DNA of 64,000 bases from Curtobacterium citreum. Its GTDB lineage: Bacteria; Actinomycetota; Actinomycetes; Actinomycetales; Microbacteriaceae. The notes under the pieces are model-generated. The model did not search any database. It saw only the letters and a program-made list of their open reading frames with translations, and was not told where the DNA came from. The stretch is taken from assembly GCF_006715175.1 (NCBI RefSeq), contig NZ_VFMQ01000001.1:3472001-3536000 (forward strand), in the 5' to 3' direction. A program made the position numbers and the translations under genes. Below, piece by piece: positions 23,225 through 34,350 of this stretch. Each line of letters opens with the position of its first letter. Within the stretch, counting starts at the first letter, position 1.

Positions 23225-25168
23225 TCACACGAGCGAGTCGCGCCAGGCCGCGTGCAGCTGGGCGAACCGGCCGGTCCCCGCGATGAGGTCCGCCGGGGTG
23301 CCGTCCTCGACGATCCGGCCGTGCTCCATCACGAGCACCCGGTGCGCGATCGCCACGGTCGACAGCCGGTGCGCGATGATCACCGCGGTCCGGTCGGCGA
23401 GCAGCGTCTCGAGCCCCTCCTGCACGAGCCGCTCGGACGGGATGTCGAGCGACGCGGTGGCCTCGTCGAGGATGAGCACCTTCGGGTCGGCGATGAACGC
23501 CCGGGCGAAGGAGAGCAGCTGGCGCTGCCCGGCCGACACCCGACCGCCGCGCTTGTTCACGTCGGTGTCGTACCCGTCCGGCAGCGCCATCACGAACTCG
23601 TGCGCGCCGACGGCCTTCGCCGCCCGCTCCACCTCGGCACGGGTCGCACCGGGCTTGCCGAGCGCGATGTTGTCCGCCACCGAGCCGGAGAACAGGTACG
23701 CCTCCTGCGTGACCATGACGATGGCGCGGCGCATGTCCTTCGGGTCGAGGTCGCGCAGGTCGACGCCGTCGAGCCGCACCGCGCCGGTGGACGGGTCGTA
23801 GAAGCGCGCCATGAGCTTGGCGAGCGTCGACTTCCCGGCACCGGTGGACCCGACGAGGGCGATGGTCTGCCCCGCCGGGATGTGCAGCGTGAACTCGGGC
23901 AGCACGACCTTGTCGGCGTTGTACGCGAACTCGACGCCGTCGAAGTCCATCCGCCCGGAAGCGTCCGGCAGCTTCGTCGGCTTCACCGGGTCCGGCACGG
24001 ACGGCTGCTCCTCGAGGACGCCGGAGATCTTCTCCATCGCCGCCGAGGCCGACTGGTACCCGTTGTAGAACATCGCCAGTTCCTCGGCCGGGTCGAAGAA
24101 CCGCTTGGCGTAGAGCGCGACGGCGAGCAGCGCACCGATCTCGAGCGACCCGCCGACGACCCGGTAGCCGCCGACGATGACGACCGCCGCGAGGCACGCG
24201 TTGCCGATGAGCACCAGTCCGGGGTCGAACGTCCCGAACAGGTTGAACACCTTCGAGTTCGCCTGCCGGTACGTCTCGACGTAGCCGCCGTACTCGTCCT
24301 TGTTCCGCGACTCCTTCCGGAACGCCTGGACGGCCCGGATGCCGGTCATCGTCTCGACGAAGTGCACGATGACCCGCGCCGAGGTCGTGCGGGTGGCCCG
24401 GAACAGCGTCTGCGACCGCTTCTGGAACCACCGGGTCAGGAACCACAGCGGCACGAGCGACACGGCGAGCACGATCCCGGACGTCGGGTCGAGCACGACG
24501 AGCGCGATCGCCGTGAACACCATGTACAACACGCCCTGGATGAGCTGGTTCAGCCCGGAGTCGAGCAGCTCGCGGATCGAGTCGAGGTCACTCGTCTGGC
24601 GGGAGATGATCCGGCCGGACGTGTACGTCTCGTGGAACTCGAGCGAGAGCCGCTGCGTGTGCAGGAACACCCGCTTCCGCAGGTCGAGCAGGATCGCCTG
24701 GCTGATCCGCGCCGCGAGCACCGTGTACCAGGCGGTGAGCACCGCGCCGACGACCGCGATCGTGACGTACAGCGCGACGACCACGAACGCCGGGGTCCAG
24801 TCGGACCGGTCGAGCACGGCGGGCAGGGCGTTGTCGATGCCCCACGCGACGAGCGCCGGGCCGGCCACCTGCCCCGCGGTCGAGACGACCACGACGACCG
24901 CGATGCCCCAGAGCCGCGCCTTCAGGGGCGCGGCGAGCGACCCGAGGAGCGCGAGCGAGCGTCGGCGCAACCGCGCGCTCTCCGCCTTCGTGAAGTCGTT
25001 GCGCTCCTCGCCGCGCACCCCGTGCACGGTGATCGACGCGGTGACGGGGGCTGCTGCCTCGGCCGCCTGCGTGCCGGTGCCGGCGTGCGCGACCGGCACC
25101 GTGCCTCCCGGCTGGGGGTCGACCACCTGCGGGGTCGCACCCTGCGTGGGATCCGTCTGCTGGCTCAT
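23225..25168 (-). CDS. ABC exporter half, canonical ATPase site subunit
   Basis: A 647-residue ABC transporter half: a disordered N-terminal tail (1-60), six membrane segments (about 80-370), then the ATPase domain. Walker A GSTGAGKS is at 440-447, signature VSAGQ at 544-548 and Walker B LILDEA at 565-570 with the catalytic Glu present. It forms a heterodimer with the gene upstream, overlapping by ATGA. The tail residues QPGGTVP (19-25) are encoded by a half GGAGGCACGG repeat. This is an MsbA/multidrug-type exporter; substrate unknown. Confidence 0.92.
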   Translation of the reverse strand: MSQQTDPTQGATPQVVDPQPGGTVPVAHAGTGTQAAEAAAPVTASITVHGVRGEERNDFTKAESARLRRRSLALLGSLAAPLKARLWGIAVVVVVSTAGQVAGPALVAWGIDNALPAVLDRSDWTPAFVVVALYVTIAVVGAVLTAWYTVLAARISQAILLDLRKRVFLHTQRLSLEFHETYTSGRIISRQTSDLDSIRELLDSGLNQLIQGVLYMVFTAIALVVLDPTSGIVLAVSLVPLWFLTRWFQKRSQTLFRATRTTSARVIVHFVETMTGIRAVQAFRKESRNKDEYGGYVETYRQANSKVFNLFGTFDPGLVLIGNACLAAVVIVGGYRVVGGSLEIGALLAVALYAKRFFDPAEELAMFYNGYQSASAAMEKISGVLEEQPSVPDPVKPTKLPDASGRMDFDGVEFAYNADKVVLPEFTLHIPAGQTIALVGSTGAGKSTLAKLMARFYDPSTGAVRLDGVDLRDLDPKDMRRAIVMVTQEAYLFSGSVADNIALGKPGATRAEVERAAKAVGAHEFVMALPDGYDTDVNKRGGRVSAGQRQLLSFARAFIADPKVLILDEATASLDIPSERLVQEGLETLLADRTAVIIAHRLSTVAIAHRVLVMEHGRIVEDGTPADLIAGTGRFAQLHAAWRDSLV

Positions 25169-26988
25169 GCCATCGCCTCCTCTCGGGCGGGCGCATCGTC
25201 CTCGTCGAGCGAGGAGATGACGTAGCGGTAGTGCTCGTTGGTGGCCATCAGCTCCGAGTGGGTGCCGACGGCGGTGATCCGGCCGTTCTCCATGAGGGCC
25301 ACGCGGTCGGCGAGGGTCACGGTGGACGGGCGGTGGGCGACGATGAGCGACGTGGTGTCCGCGAGGACCCGGCGGAGCCCGGCCTCGACCCGCGCCTCGG
25401 TGTCGACGTCGAGCGCCGACAGCGGGTCGTCGAGCACGAGCACCGACGGCCGCGCCGCGATCGCCCGGGCCAGCGCCAGACGCTGCCGCTGGCCGCCGGA
25501 GAGCGACAGGCCCTCCTCCCCGACGCGGGTGTCGACGCCCTCCGGGAGCTCGTCGACGAAGGACGCCTGCGCGATCTCGAGGGCCTCACGCATGATCCGC
25601 TCCGCCTCGTCGCCGGACAGGTCCGGGCGACCGAGCAGCACGTTGTCACGCACGCTCGTCGAGAAGAGCGTGGCGTCCTCGAACGCGACGCCGACGTGCC
25701 GACGGAGTTCCTCCCGGGTGAGGTCGCGGATGTCGACGCCGTCGATCGTGATCGAGCCGCCGGTCACGTCGTAGAGCCGCGGCACGAGCGAGAGCAGCGT
25801 TGTCTTGCCGCACCCGGTCAGGCCGACGAGCGCCATGGTCTCGCCCGGCTGGAGCTCCAGCTGGACGCCGTTCACCAGGTCCGGGAACTGCGCCGGCGAG
25901 TCCTGGTAGCGGAAGTGCACGTCGTTGAACGACAGCGCACCGTGCGGCTCGGCGATCGTCCGCGGGTGTTCCGGGTCCTGGATCGTGTTCTCGGAGTCCA
26001 TCACCTCGAAGAACCGGTCGACCGCCGTGCGGGTGTCGAACGTCATCGAGAGCAGGAAGCCGATCGACTCGATCGGGAACCGCAGCACGGTCGCGGTCGC
26101 GAAGAACGCGAAGAGCTGCCCGACGGTGAGCTCGCCCTGCGACGCCAGCCAGATGCCGGCGAGCAGGCAGAGCGCGAAGGCGACGTCCGGCACGAGGAGC
26201 AGCCAGAGCCACAGGCCCGCGATCGCCCGGGACTTCTCGATCTCGGTACCGCGCAGCGCCTCGGCCTGCTCGGTGAACTCGTCGAGCTTCGACCGGCCGC
26301 GACCGAACGCCTTGAGCACGCGGATGCCGTGCACCGACTGCTCGACGCTCGTCGCGAGGTCGCCGACCTGGTCCTGGGAGCGGCGCGTGATGATCGAGTA
26401 GCGGCGCTCGAACAGGATCGCGGTGACCCAGATCGGCACGCACGCGACGAGGAAGACCAGGCCGAGCAGCCAGCCGAAGCTGAACAGCACGACGAAGCCG
26501 ACCACGATCGTGACGGTGTTCACGACGAGCAGCACCACGCCGAACGCCAGCCAGCGTCGGATGAGCGACAGGTCGGACACCGAGCGGGACAGCAGCTGCC
26601 CGGACTCCCAGCGGTCGTGGAACGCGACCGGTAGGTCCTGCAACTTGTTGTAGAGCGCGTTGCGCATGCTCGACTCGATCCGCGTCGAGGGGCGCATCAC
26701 CATCCGCCGACGGGCGGCGATGAAGAACGCCTCGAGCACACCGAGCGCCAGGACGGCGAGCCCGGCGGGCAGGATGAGGTTCCGGTCGCCGCTCGAGAGC
26801 GGACCGTCGACGAGCCCCTGCAGGACGTAGGGGATGGCGAGGGCCACGAGCGAGGCGCCCATCGCGACGGCCATGCCGCCGAGCAGGCGACCGCTGTGCG
26901 GTCGGACGTAGGGCCAGATGCGCGCGAGCGCGCGCAGCGTGGAGGGACGGTCGGTGGACGGGCGCGCCTGGTCTGGCGTCTTGGACAT
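25165..26988 (-). CDS. ABC exporter half, degenerate ATPase site subunit
   Basis: A 607-residue ABC exporter half with six membrane segments (about 25-310) and an ATPase domain. Walker A is GLTGCGKT and the signature is LSGGQ. Walker B reads VLVLDDP, so the catalytic Glu is replaced by Asp. Together with the downstream gene this gives one active and one degenerate ATP site, as known for heterodimeric exporters of the TM287/288 or BmrCD type. The ATG at 26988 follows GAGGA at good distance; longer reading frames upstream lack support. Confidence 0.92.
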   Translation of the reverse strand: MSKTPDQARPSTDRPSTLRALARIWPYVRPHSGRLLGGMAVAMGASLVALAIPYVLQGLVDGPLSSGDRNLILPAGLAVLALGVLEAFFIAARRRMVMRPSTRIESSMRNALYNKLQDLPVAFHDRWESGQLLSRSVSDLSLIRRWLAFGVVLLVVNTVTIVVGFVVLFSFGWLLGLVFLVACVPIWVTAILFERRYSIITRRSQDQVGDLATSVEQSVHGIRVLKAFGRGRSKLDEFTEQAEALRGTEIEKSRAIAGLWLWLLLVPDVAFALCLLAGIWLASQGELTVGQLFAFFATATVLRFPIESIGFLLSMTFDTRTAVDRFFEVMDSENTIQDPEHPRTIAEPHGALSFNDVHFRYQDSPAQFPDLVNGVQLELQPGETMALVGLTGCGKTTLLSLVPRLYDVTGGSITIDGVDIRDLTREELRRHVGVAFEDATLFSTSVRDNVLLGRPDLSGDEAERIMREALEIAQASFVDELPEGVDTRVGEEGLSLSGGQRQRLALARAIAARPSVLVLDDPLSALDVDTEARVEAGLRRVLADTTSLIVAHRPSTVTLADRVALMENGRITAVGTHSELMATNEHYRYVISSLDEDDAPAREEAMA

Positions 26989-27173
26989 GGGTTGCGTCCT
27001 CGTGCGTCGTGCCGCGTCCGCCCGGTCTGGTCGCCGCTGCCGCCGACGGGTCACGTCGGTGGGTGGCGGTCCGGCCGGGAGGCACGGTGGGCGTTGCGTG
27101 ATGGTCGTCGGCCGGGCGCGTGGTCGCGCGCCGTCGCCGTCACGTCGCGTGACGTCGACCGGGCCGGAGGGCA

Positions 27174-27197
27174 CCGGGGGACGCAGTGGTCCCCCGG
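27174..27197 (-). promoter_or_regulatory. Hairpin in the exporter leader
   Basis: CCGGGGGAC and GTCCCCCGG form a perfect 9-bp stem around a 6-base loop. It lies between the candidate leader peptide and the exporter start. There is no T-run, so it may be a weak terminator/attenuator or simply structure. Confidence 0.4.
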
Positions 27198-27264
27198 ATT
27201 CTCAGCGGGTGGTCCGTGCTCGCCGACGGCGGTCGTCTGGCACGGGGCCGTGGGAGGGGCCTGG

Positions 27265-27399
27265 CTAGACGGCGGCCGCGGCCGGGGTCCGTCGCGGCAT
27301 GCGCGCGCGGTACCGGGGTCGCGGAGCGGGAGTGGTCCCCACGAGGGACACGAGACCCGTCCGGGCAGCCGTCGCCACTGTGCCGGTCGTCGTGTCCAT
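27265..27399 (-). CDS. Candidate 44-residue leader peptide
   Basis: A short frame starting MDTTTGTVATAARTG and ending in AAAAV, basic in its second half (PRPRYRARMPRR). TGGAG precedes the ATG by six bases. It lies about 280 bases upstream of the exporter operon on the same strand, with a hairpin between. No homologue is recognised, and such frames arise by chance at this GC content, so it is only a candidate. Confidence 0.3.
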   Translation of the reverse strand: MDTTTGTVATAARTGLVSLVGTTPAPRPRYRARMPRRTPAAAAV

Positions 27400-27570
27400 C
27401 GTCACTCCAGTCGTCGTCTTCGTCACCGTTGTGTCCGCGCTGCCGCCGATCCGACGGGGATCGTCAGCACCTGTTGCGGAGCCTTGCAGACTATTCCGGG
27501 GCGGGCGTGTTGCGCAACGGATCCGAGGAAGATTCCTGTTGTTGGACGCGGTGTCGATTCCGTCCGAGCG

Positions 27571-27628
27571 CGTCGGTCGGCGTCGGTCCTCGTCGGCGTC
27601 GGTCCGCGTCGGCGTCGGTCCGCGTCGG

Positions 27629-27630
<2 letters not shown>
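27571..27630. repeat. CGTCGGCGTCGGTCCG tandem repeat at the purH end
   Basis: Two perfect 16-base units (27591-27606 and 27607-27622) are flanked by partial units (CGTCGGTCGG, CGTCGGTCCT, CGTCGGTC). The array runs into the stop codon of purH, which occupies 27629-27631. Confidence 0.75.
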
Positions 27631-29259
<1,629 letters not shown>

Positions 29260-29263
<4 letters not shown>

Positions 29264-29853
29264 GCGCTCGGGGTGCCCTTCAGGTCGGTGGTGCCGTTGG
29301 CGATGTCGAGGATCGTCTGGATGAGGAGTCGGCGTTCGACCGGCTTGATGCGGTCGTGCAGCGTCGACTCGGTGTCGCCCGGCAGCACCGGGATGCGCTC
29401 CTGGGCGAGGATCGGCCCGGTGTCGACGCCGTCGTCGACCTGGATCACGCTCGCGCCGGTCTGGTCGACCCCGGCCGCGAGCGCGTCCCGGACGCCGTGC
29501 GCCCCGGGGAACTCGGGCAGGTACGCCGGGTGGGTGTTGATGATGGCGGGGGCGAACTCCGACACGACCTGGTGCGGGAGCAGGCGCATGAGGCCGGACA
29601 GCACGAGCAGGTCGGGCGACCACGGGCGGATCTGGGCGGCCAGTTCGGCGCCCCAGTCCTGGCGCGTGGCGAAGCGGGAGAACGGGACCGTGAAGGTCGG
29701 GATGCCGAACTCCTCGCCGAGCCCCAGGCCCTCGGCGTCGCGGTCGGCCCCGATCGCGACGACGCGTGCGGGGTACTCGGCATCGGTGGTCGCCTGGAGC
29801 AGTGCCCGCAGGTTCGACCCGGTACCGGAGATCAGGACGACCAGTTCGAGCAC
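29260..29853 (-). CDS. purN: Phosphoribosylglycinamide formyltransferase
   Basis: A 197-residue folate-dependent GAR transformylase. Motifs: [13 protein letters not shown] at the N-terminus, the catalytic [16 protein letters not shown] with Asn and His, and [10 protein letters not shown] with the catalytic Asp. It is the upstream partner of purH. The GTG start is preceded by TAGGCT at seven bases and no Shine-Dalgarno, so it appears to have its own leaderless promoter in the 31-base gap after the DUF6350 gene. Confidence 0.96.
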
Positions 29854-29884
29854 GGGGACCAGCCTAGCGGCGGTGCGCGGCGGA

Positions 29885-31933
29885 CTACGCGTCGTGCTTC
29901 GGACGGCGCCACCAGGGCAGCTCGTCCTCGGCGATCTGGTCGGTCGTGTCCCAGCGCGGAGGGCGGGCCGACCGCGCAGGCTCCGCGGTGTCGGCCGATC
30001 CCGTGGCGCCCACGTCGGTGCCCGTGACGTCGGTGCCGGTCAGGTCGGTGCCGGTGTCGTCGTGCCGGCTGGCGACGAACTCCTCGGTGCTCCACGGGAA
30101 CGCGGGCTGCTGCTCGGTGCCCGGCGCGTGCGGGAGCGGTTCGTCCCCGGGGCCCCCGGGGCGGTCGGCGTCCGAACCCGTGACGCGGTCACGCAGGTCC
30201 CCGGCACGGCTCCGGACGCCGTCGGCGGCGCCCCGGAGTCGGTCGCGCAGGCTGCTCACACCGCCGCGGGACGGCACGGTCGCCCCCTGCGACGACGGAG
30301 CGGGCTCGATGCGCTCCGCCGCGACGGCGTCCGTGCGCGCCCAGGCCGGGAGCGGCACCGCGTCGGACTCCGGCTCGGGCCCCGGCGACGGCTCCCGTGA
30401 CGGAGACGGTGCCGGTGCCGGTGCCGGTGCCGGTGCCGGAGACGGAGCCGGTACCGGCGTCGGCTCGTCCGCCGGTGCCGGGTCGTCGTGGATCGGCTCG
30501 GTCGGGTGGTCGTCCGCCGCGGCACGGGTGGCGGCGTCGTGCGCCTCGTGCACCACGAACCGGTGCGACTGCGTGGACCGTCCGCCGCCGGCGTCGTCGA
30601 GGGCCGCGAGGAGCGAGCCGGCACGCGCATCGTCAGCGGCGTCGGCACCGGTCCCGTCGGTCGGGACGTCGTCGTCCGCCTCGTGCCAGCGCTCCCGGCC
30701 CCAGCCGCGCTCGGGCAGCCGGACGAGGTCGCTGCCGATCGCGAGCGCGACGACCGCGGGCACGCCGACCTCGAGGGCCGCGAACAGCCCGACGACGAGT
30801 CCGTCCGGACCCGCCTGTGCGAGACGACCCGGCCCGAACGACCCGGCGGTCAGCCCGGTGGCCACTCCGGTCAGCAGCCCGGCGACCACGCCGGTCGCCA
30901 CCCCGGCGAGCGCCCGGTGCAGCGCGGAGTCGTCGGCGCCGAGCGCCCGCACGAGCCGCGGCCGGAGCAGACCGCCGACGACGAACCCGGCCACGACGGG
31001 CACGAGCACCCAGAGCAGACCGAAGGTGTGGCCGGCCGCGGGGAGCGCGCCGAACACGGGCAGGCCCGGGATCGGGCCGAGCACGGTGCCGATCGGGGAG
31101 ACGCTCGAGCCGGTGCCGATCGCGAAGCCGGGTCCGACGAGCCACGCGGTGGCCCAGCCGACCAGGTCGGGCACGAACGCGAGCTGCCCGACGGTGAGCG
31201 CGATGCCGCCGACGACCCCCGCGTGCGAGCGCTCGTACAGGGCGATGACGTCGGCGAACGAGGCGAGCAGGACCAGCCCGACCACGAGCGCCGCGACGGC
31301 GACGACCACGGCGGTGGCGGCCGTGCCCGCGCGGAGCCCGAACCCGGCGAGCATGCGCCACCGCCCGGGGATGCGGTCGACGAGCGCGAGCACCCGACGG
31401 GCCAGGGGGTCCGCCGGCAGCCCGCGGCGCACGCGGCAGACCTCGGACGTCACGAGGGCGGGGACGGCGAACCACAGCGCGGGCAGCACGACGGCCTGCC
31501 AGACGGTGGGGTCGGTGGCCGCGGAGCGGGAGGACAGTGCGACAGCGAGCCCGAGGGCCGCGACGACCCCGGTGCCGACGAGCAGGCCCGTCGTCCGGTG
31601 CTCGGTCTCGGCGAACCGTCGTCCGGCCCGACCGCCGAGCCAGGCGGTCACGACCGCGAACCCGAGCGCCGCGAGGGTCACGTGGATGGGGGCGGCGGCG
31701 CCGTCCACCCCGGACGCGCCGGCCACCGCGGAACCGAGCCGGAAGGTCACGTCGACACCGTGGCCGACGAGCCAGACGCTGCCGGTCGCCTTCCAGAAGA
31801 CGTCCCAGTCGACCTGCAGGCCGTACTCGAAACCCCAGAGGAGCGTCAGCGGGACGAGCGCGATGCCGATGCCCACGCCGACCGTCACGATCGCCTCGAC
31901 GGCGGCCAGCAGTGCGGTTCCCAGGCGGTTCAT
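29885..31933 (-). CDS. DUF6350 polytopic membrane protein (PerM-like by position)
   Basis: A 682-residue membrane protein with about ten hydrophobic segments in the first 430 residues and a long, disordered, Pro/Asp/Thr-rich cytoplasmic tail. Its place between sucD and purN matches the mycobacterial perM neighbourhood; PerM-type proteins are linked to cell division and persistence. The tail holds a hexanucleotide run (GGTGCC about five times, near 30410-30440) coding for Ala-Pro repeats, and a TGTDxTGTDV repeat. The ATG has TACCCT seven bases upstream. Confidence 0.82.
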   Translation of the reverse strand: MNRLGTALLAAVEAIVTVGVGIGIALVPLTLLWGFEYGLQVDWDVFWKATGSVWLVGHGVDVTFRLGSAVAGASGVDGAAAPIHVTLAALGFAVVTAWLGGRAGRRFAETEHRTTGLLVGTGVVAALGLAVALSSRSAATDPTVWQAVVLPALWFAVPALVTSEVCRVRRGLPADPLARRVLALVDRIPGRWRMLAGFGLRAGTAATAVVVAVAALVVGLVLLASFADVIALYERSHAGVVGGIALTVGQLAFVPDLVGWATAWLVGPGFAIGTGSSVSPIGTVLGPIPGLPVFGALPAAGHTFGLLWVLVPVVAGFVVGGLLRPRLVRALGADDSALHRALAGVATGVVAGLLTGVATGLTAGSFGPGRLAQAGPDGLVVGLFAALEVGVPAVVALAIGSDLVRLPERGWGRERWHEADDDVPTDGTGADAADDARAGSLLAALDDAGGGRSTQSHRFVVHEAHDAATRAAADDHPTEPIHDDPAPADEPTPVPAPSPAPAPAPAPAPSPSREPSPGPEPESDAVPLPAWARTDAVAAERIEPAPSSQGATVPSRGGVSSLRDRLRGAADGVRSRAGDLRDRVTGSDADRPGGPGDEPLPHAPGTEQQPAFPWSTEEFVASRHDDTGTDLTGTDVTGTDVGATGSADTAEPARSARPPRWDTTDQIAEDELPWWRRPKHDA
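30407..30441. repeat. GGTGCC hexanucleotide run inside the DUF6350 gene
   Basis: About five tandem GGTGCC units code for alternating Ala and Pro on the minus strand. As a multiple of three, changes in number would not shift the frame. Confidence 0.8.
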
Positions 31934-32013
31934 CCGGGCCAGGGTACGTGCCGCCCGGGCCGGCGCGGGCGAGCCGCGCGGTGCCGGTGGACATCCACGC
32001 GACCACGGACGCA

Positions 32014-32051
32014 ACGGGAGGCACGGTGCGGGCCCGCACCGTGCCTCCCGT
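32014..32051. terminator. Perfect 38-base GGAGGCACGG-family palindrome after sucCD
   Basis: ACGGGAGGCACGGTGCGGG is followed directly by its exact reverse complement, giving a 19-bp arm with no loop. It lies 28 bases downstream of the sucD stop and 80 bases upstream of the DUF6350 start. It is the best-preserved member of the family and is probably the sucCD terminator. Confidence 0.75.
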
Positions 32052-32079
32052 CCGTCCTGGGGTCGGGTGACCGGACCGC

Positions 32080-32967
32080 CTACGAGGCGGCGACCACCTC
32101 GCGCAGCAGCGCGGCCGTCTCGGACGGGGTCTTGCCGACCTTCACGCCCGCGGCCTCGAGGGCCTGCTTCTTCGCCTCGGCCGTGCCCGCGGAACCGGAC
32201 ACGATGGCGCCCGCGTGGCCCATCGTCTTGCCCTCGGGCGCGGTGAAGCCCGCGACGTAGCCGACGACCGGCTTCGTGACGTGCGCCTTGATGTAGTCGG
32301 CCGCACGCTCCTCGGCGTCGCCGCCGATCTCGCCGATCATGACGATCGCGGTGGTCTCCGGGTCGGCCTCGAACGCGGCGAGCGCGTCGATGTGCGTCGT
32401 CCCGATGACCGGGTCGCCGCCGATGCCGATGGCGGTCGAGAAGCCCAGGTCACGCAGCTCGTACATCATCTGGTAGGTCAGGGTGCCGGACTTCGACACG
32501 AGCCCGATCGGACCCTTGCCGGTGATCGTGGCCGGCGTGATGCCGACGAGCGACTCCCCGGGGGTGATGATGCCGGGGCAGTTCGGGCCGATGATGCGGG
32601 TCTTGCCGCCGAGGGCCTTGGCGTGCGCCCAGAACGCGGCGGAGTCCTGCACCGGGATGCCCTCGGTGATGACGACGACGAGCGGGATCTCGGCGTCGAT
32701 GGCCTCCATCACGGCGTCCTTCGCGAACGCCGGCGGGACGAACACGATCGAGACGTCGGCACCGGTGGTGTCGATGGCCTCGCGCACCGAGCCGAACACG
32801 GGCAGCTCGACGTCGCCGTGCGTGACGGTCGTGCCGGCCTTGCGGGCGTTCACGCCGCCGACGACGTTCGTGCCGGCCTTGAGCATCAGCGCGGTGTGCT
32901 TCGTGCCCTCGCCGCCGGTGATGCCCTGGACGATGACCTTCGAGTCCTTGTTGAGGAAGATCGACAT
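32080..32967 (-). CDS. sucD: Succinyl-CoA synthetase, alpha subunit
   Basis: A 295-residue subunit of the TCA-cycle ligase that interconverts succinyl-CoA and succinate with NTP formation. It has the CoA-binding Rossmann start ([20 protein letters not shown]), [12 protein letters not shown], and the phosphohistidine in [10 protein letters not shown]. It follows sucC by 14 bases. AGGAGC precedes the ATG. Length and motifs are normal. Confidence 0.97.
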   Translation of the reverse strand: MSIFLNKDSKVIVQGITGGEGTKHTALMLKAGTNVVGGVNARKAGTTVTHGDVELPVFGSVREAIDTTGADVSIVFVPPAFAKDAVMEAIDAEIPLVVVITEGIPVQDSAAFWAHAKALGGKTRIIGPNCPGIITPGESLVGITPATITGKGPIGLVSKSGTLTYQMMYELRDLGFSTAIGIGGDPVIGTTHIDALAAFEADPETTAIVMIGEIGGDAEERAADYIKAHVTKPVVGYVAGFTAPEGKTMGHAGAIVSGSAGTAEAKKQALEAAGVKVGKTPSETAALLREVVAAS

Positions 32968-32981
32968 TGCTCTGGTGCTCC

Positions 32982-34151
32982 TTACGCCGCGGCCGCGGCG
33001 AGCTCGGCGGCCTGCTCGGCCGCATCGTCCATGGTCGCGGCGACGGTGACCAGCGGGTGCGCGGCCTCCGCCAGGATCCGACGGCCCTCGTCCACGTTGT
33101 TGCCGTCCAGGCGCACGACGAGCGGCTTCGTGGCCGCGTCGCCGAGGATGCCGAGCGCGGCGACGATGCCGTTCGCGACGGCGTCGCAGGCGGTGATGCC
33201 GCCGAAGACGTTCACGAACACGCTCTTGACCTGCGGGTCGCCGAGGATGACGTCGAGGCCGTTCGCCATGACCTCGGCCGAAGCGCCGCCGCCGATGTCG
33301 AGGAAGTTGGCGGGCTTCACGCCGCCGTGGCGCTCACCGGCGTAGGCGACGACGTCGAGGGTCGACATGACGAGCCCCGCGCCGTTGCCGATCACGCCGA
33401 CCTGGCCGTCGAGCTTGACGTAGTTCAGGCCGTGGGCCTTCGCCTTGGCCTCGAGCGGGTCCTCGCTCGCGGTGTCCTCGAGCTGCGCGTGCTCCTGGTG
33501 CCGGAAGTCGGCGTTCTCGTCGAGCGAGACCTTGCCGTCGAGCGCCAGGATCTGGCCGTCGCCCGTGCGGACGAGGGGGTTGACCTCGACCAGGGTGGCG
33601 TCCTCGCCGGCGAAGACGTCGTAGAGCTTCACGAAGACGTCGGCGACCTGGTCCTGCAGCTCCGCCGGGAAGTTCGCCTGACGGGCGATGTCGAGCGCGG
33701 CTTCCTTGTTGATCCCGGTCAACGGGTTGACCTCGACCCGGGCGAGCGCCTCGGGCTTCTCGACCGCGAGCTGCTCGATCTCCATGCCGCCCTCGACGCT
33801 GACGAGGGACAGGTACGAGCGGTTCGCCCGGTCGAGCAGCACGGAGAAGTAGAACTCCTCGGCGATGTCGGCGCCCTGGGCGACCATCACCCGCTGGACG
33901 GTGTGGCCCTTGATGTCGAGGCCGAGGATCGCCTGCGCGTGCTCGTAGGCCTGGTCCGGGGTCTTCGCGACCTTGACGCCGCCGGCCTTGCCGCGGCCGC
34001 CGACCTTCACCTGGGCCTTGACGACGACCACGCCGCCGATCTTCTCGGCCGCTGCCTTCGCCTCCTCAGGGGTGTCGGCGATGATGCCCTGCAGCACAGG
34101 GACGCCGTAGGACTCGAAGAGGTCCCTGGCCTGGTACTCGAAAAGATCCAC
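32982..34151 (-). CDS. sucC: Succinyl-CoA synthetase, beta subunit
   Basis: A 389-residue ATP-grasp subunit. The N-terminus [20 protein letters not shown] and the grasp region (GRGKAGGVK) are typical, as is the C-terminal [16 protein letters not shown]. The GTG at 34151 is chosen because it gives the family's usual N-terminus and GGGAAG lies upstream. A frame starting 60 bases earlier adds unrelated basic residues. It is first in the sucCD operon and divergent from the recQ-like gene. Confidence 0.97.
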   Translation of the reverse strand: MDLFEYQARDLFESYGVPVLQGIIADTPEEAKAAAEKIGGVVVVKAQVKVGGRGKAGGVKVAKTPDQAYEHAQAILGLDIKGHTVQRVMVAQGADIAEEFYFSVLLDRANRSYLSLVSVEGGMEIEQLAVEKPEALARVEVNPLTGINKEAALDIARQANFPAELQDQVADVFVKLYDVFAGEDATLVEVNPLVRTGDGQILALDGKVSLDENADFRHQEHAQLEDTASEDPLEAKAKAHGLNYVKLDGQVGVIGNGAGLVMSTLDVVAYAGERHGGVKPANFLDIGGGASAEVMANGLDVILGDPQVKSVFVNVFGGITACDAVANGIVAALGILGDAATKPLVVRLDGNNVDEGRRILAEAAHPLVTVAATMDDAAEQAAELAAAAA

Positions 34152-34350
34152 GCTGTTCTTCTTCCCGCACGGTTCGTGCGATCGGCATCGGTCATCGGGT
34201 CGCGCACTCAACGTCGAGGGTCGCTCGATGTCGAGACAACGGCCGCGACCACCCTACTGCCGCAGCGTGGACACCCGGTGCGCGGATCCGGATGGCCGCG
34301 ACGCGCCACGCGGGGAGGACCTCCAGCCGCCCCCGGGCACGGTGGCTCCG

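Larger units (their letters stand above)
26989..27628. other. 640-base gap upstream of the exporter operon
   Basis: The gap holds, in minus-strand order, a tandem repeat at the purH end, a candidate 44-codon reading frame, a perfect 9-bp hairpin (27174-27197), a small inverted repeat GTCACG-TCG-CGTGAC (27139-27153) and a half GGAGGCACGG repeat at about 27071-27087. A possible promoter for the exporter operon (TTGCGC, 18 bases, TAGTCT) reads from about 27485-27515. No protein family match is seen. Confidence 0.5.

Noticed and set aside
30407-30441. Phase-variable repeat in the DUF6350 gene
   Set aside because: The unit is six bases, so changes in number keep the frame; it codes for a Pro-Ala linker.
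34228-34350. Longer N-terminus of the RecQ-like helicase
   Set aside because: The added residues are basic and unlike the family, and the ATG at 34351 gives the expected RecQ beginning.
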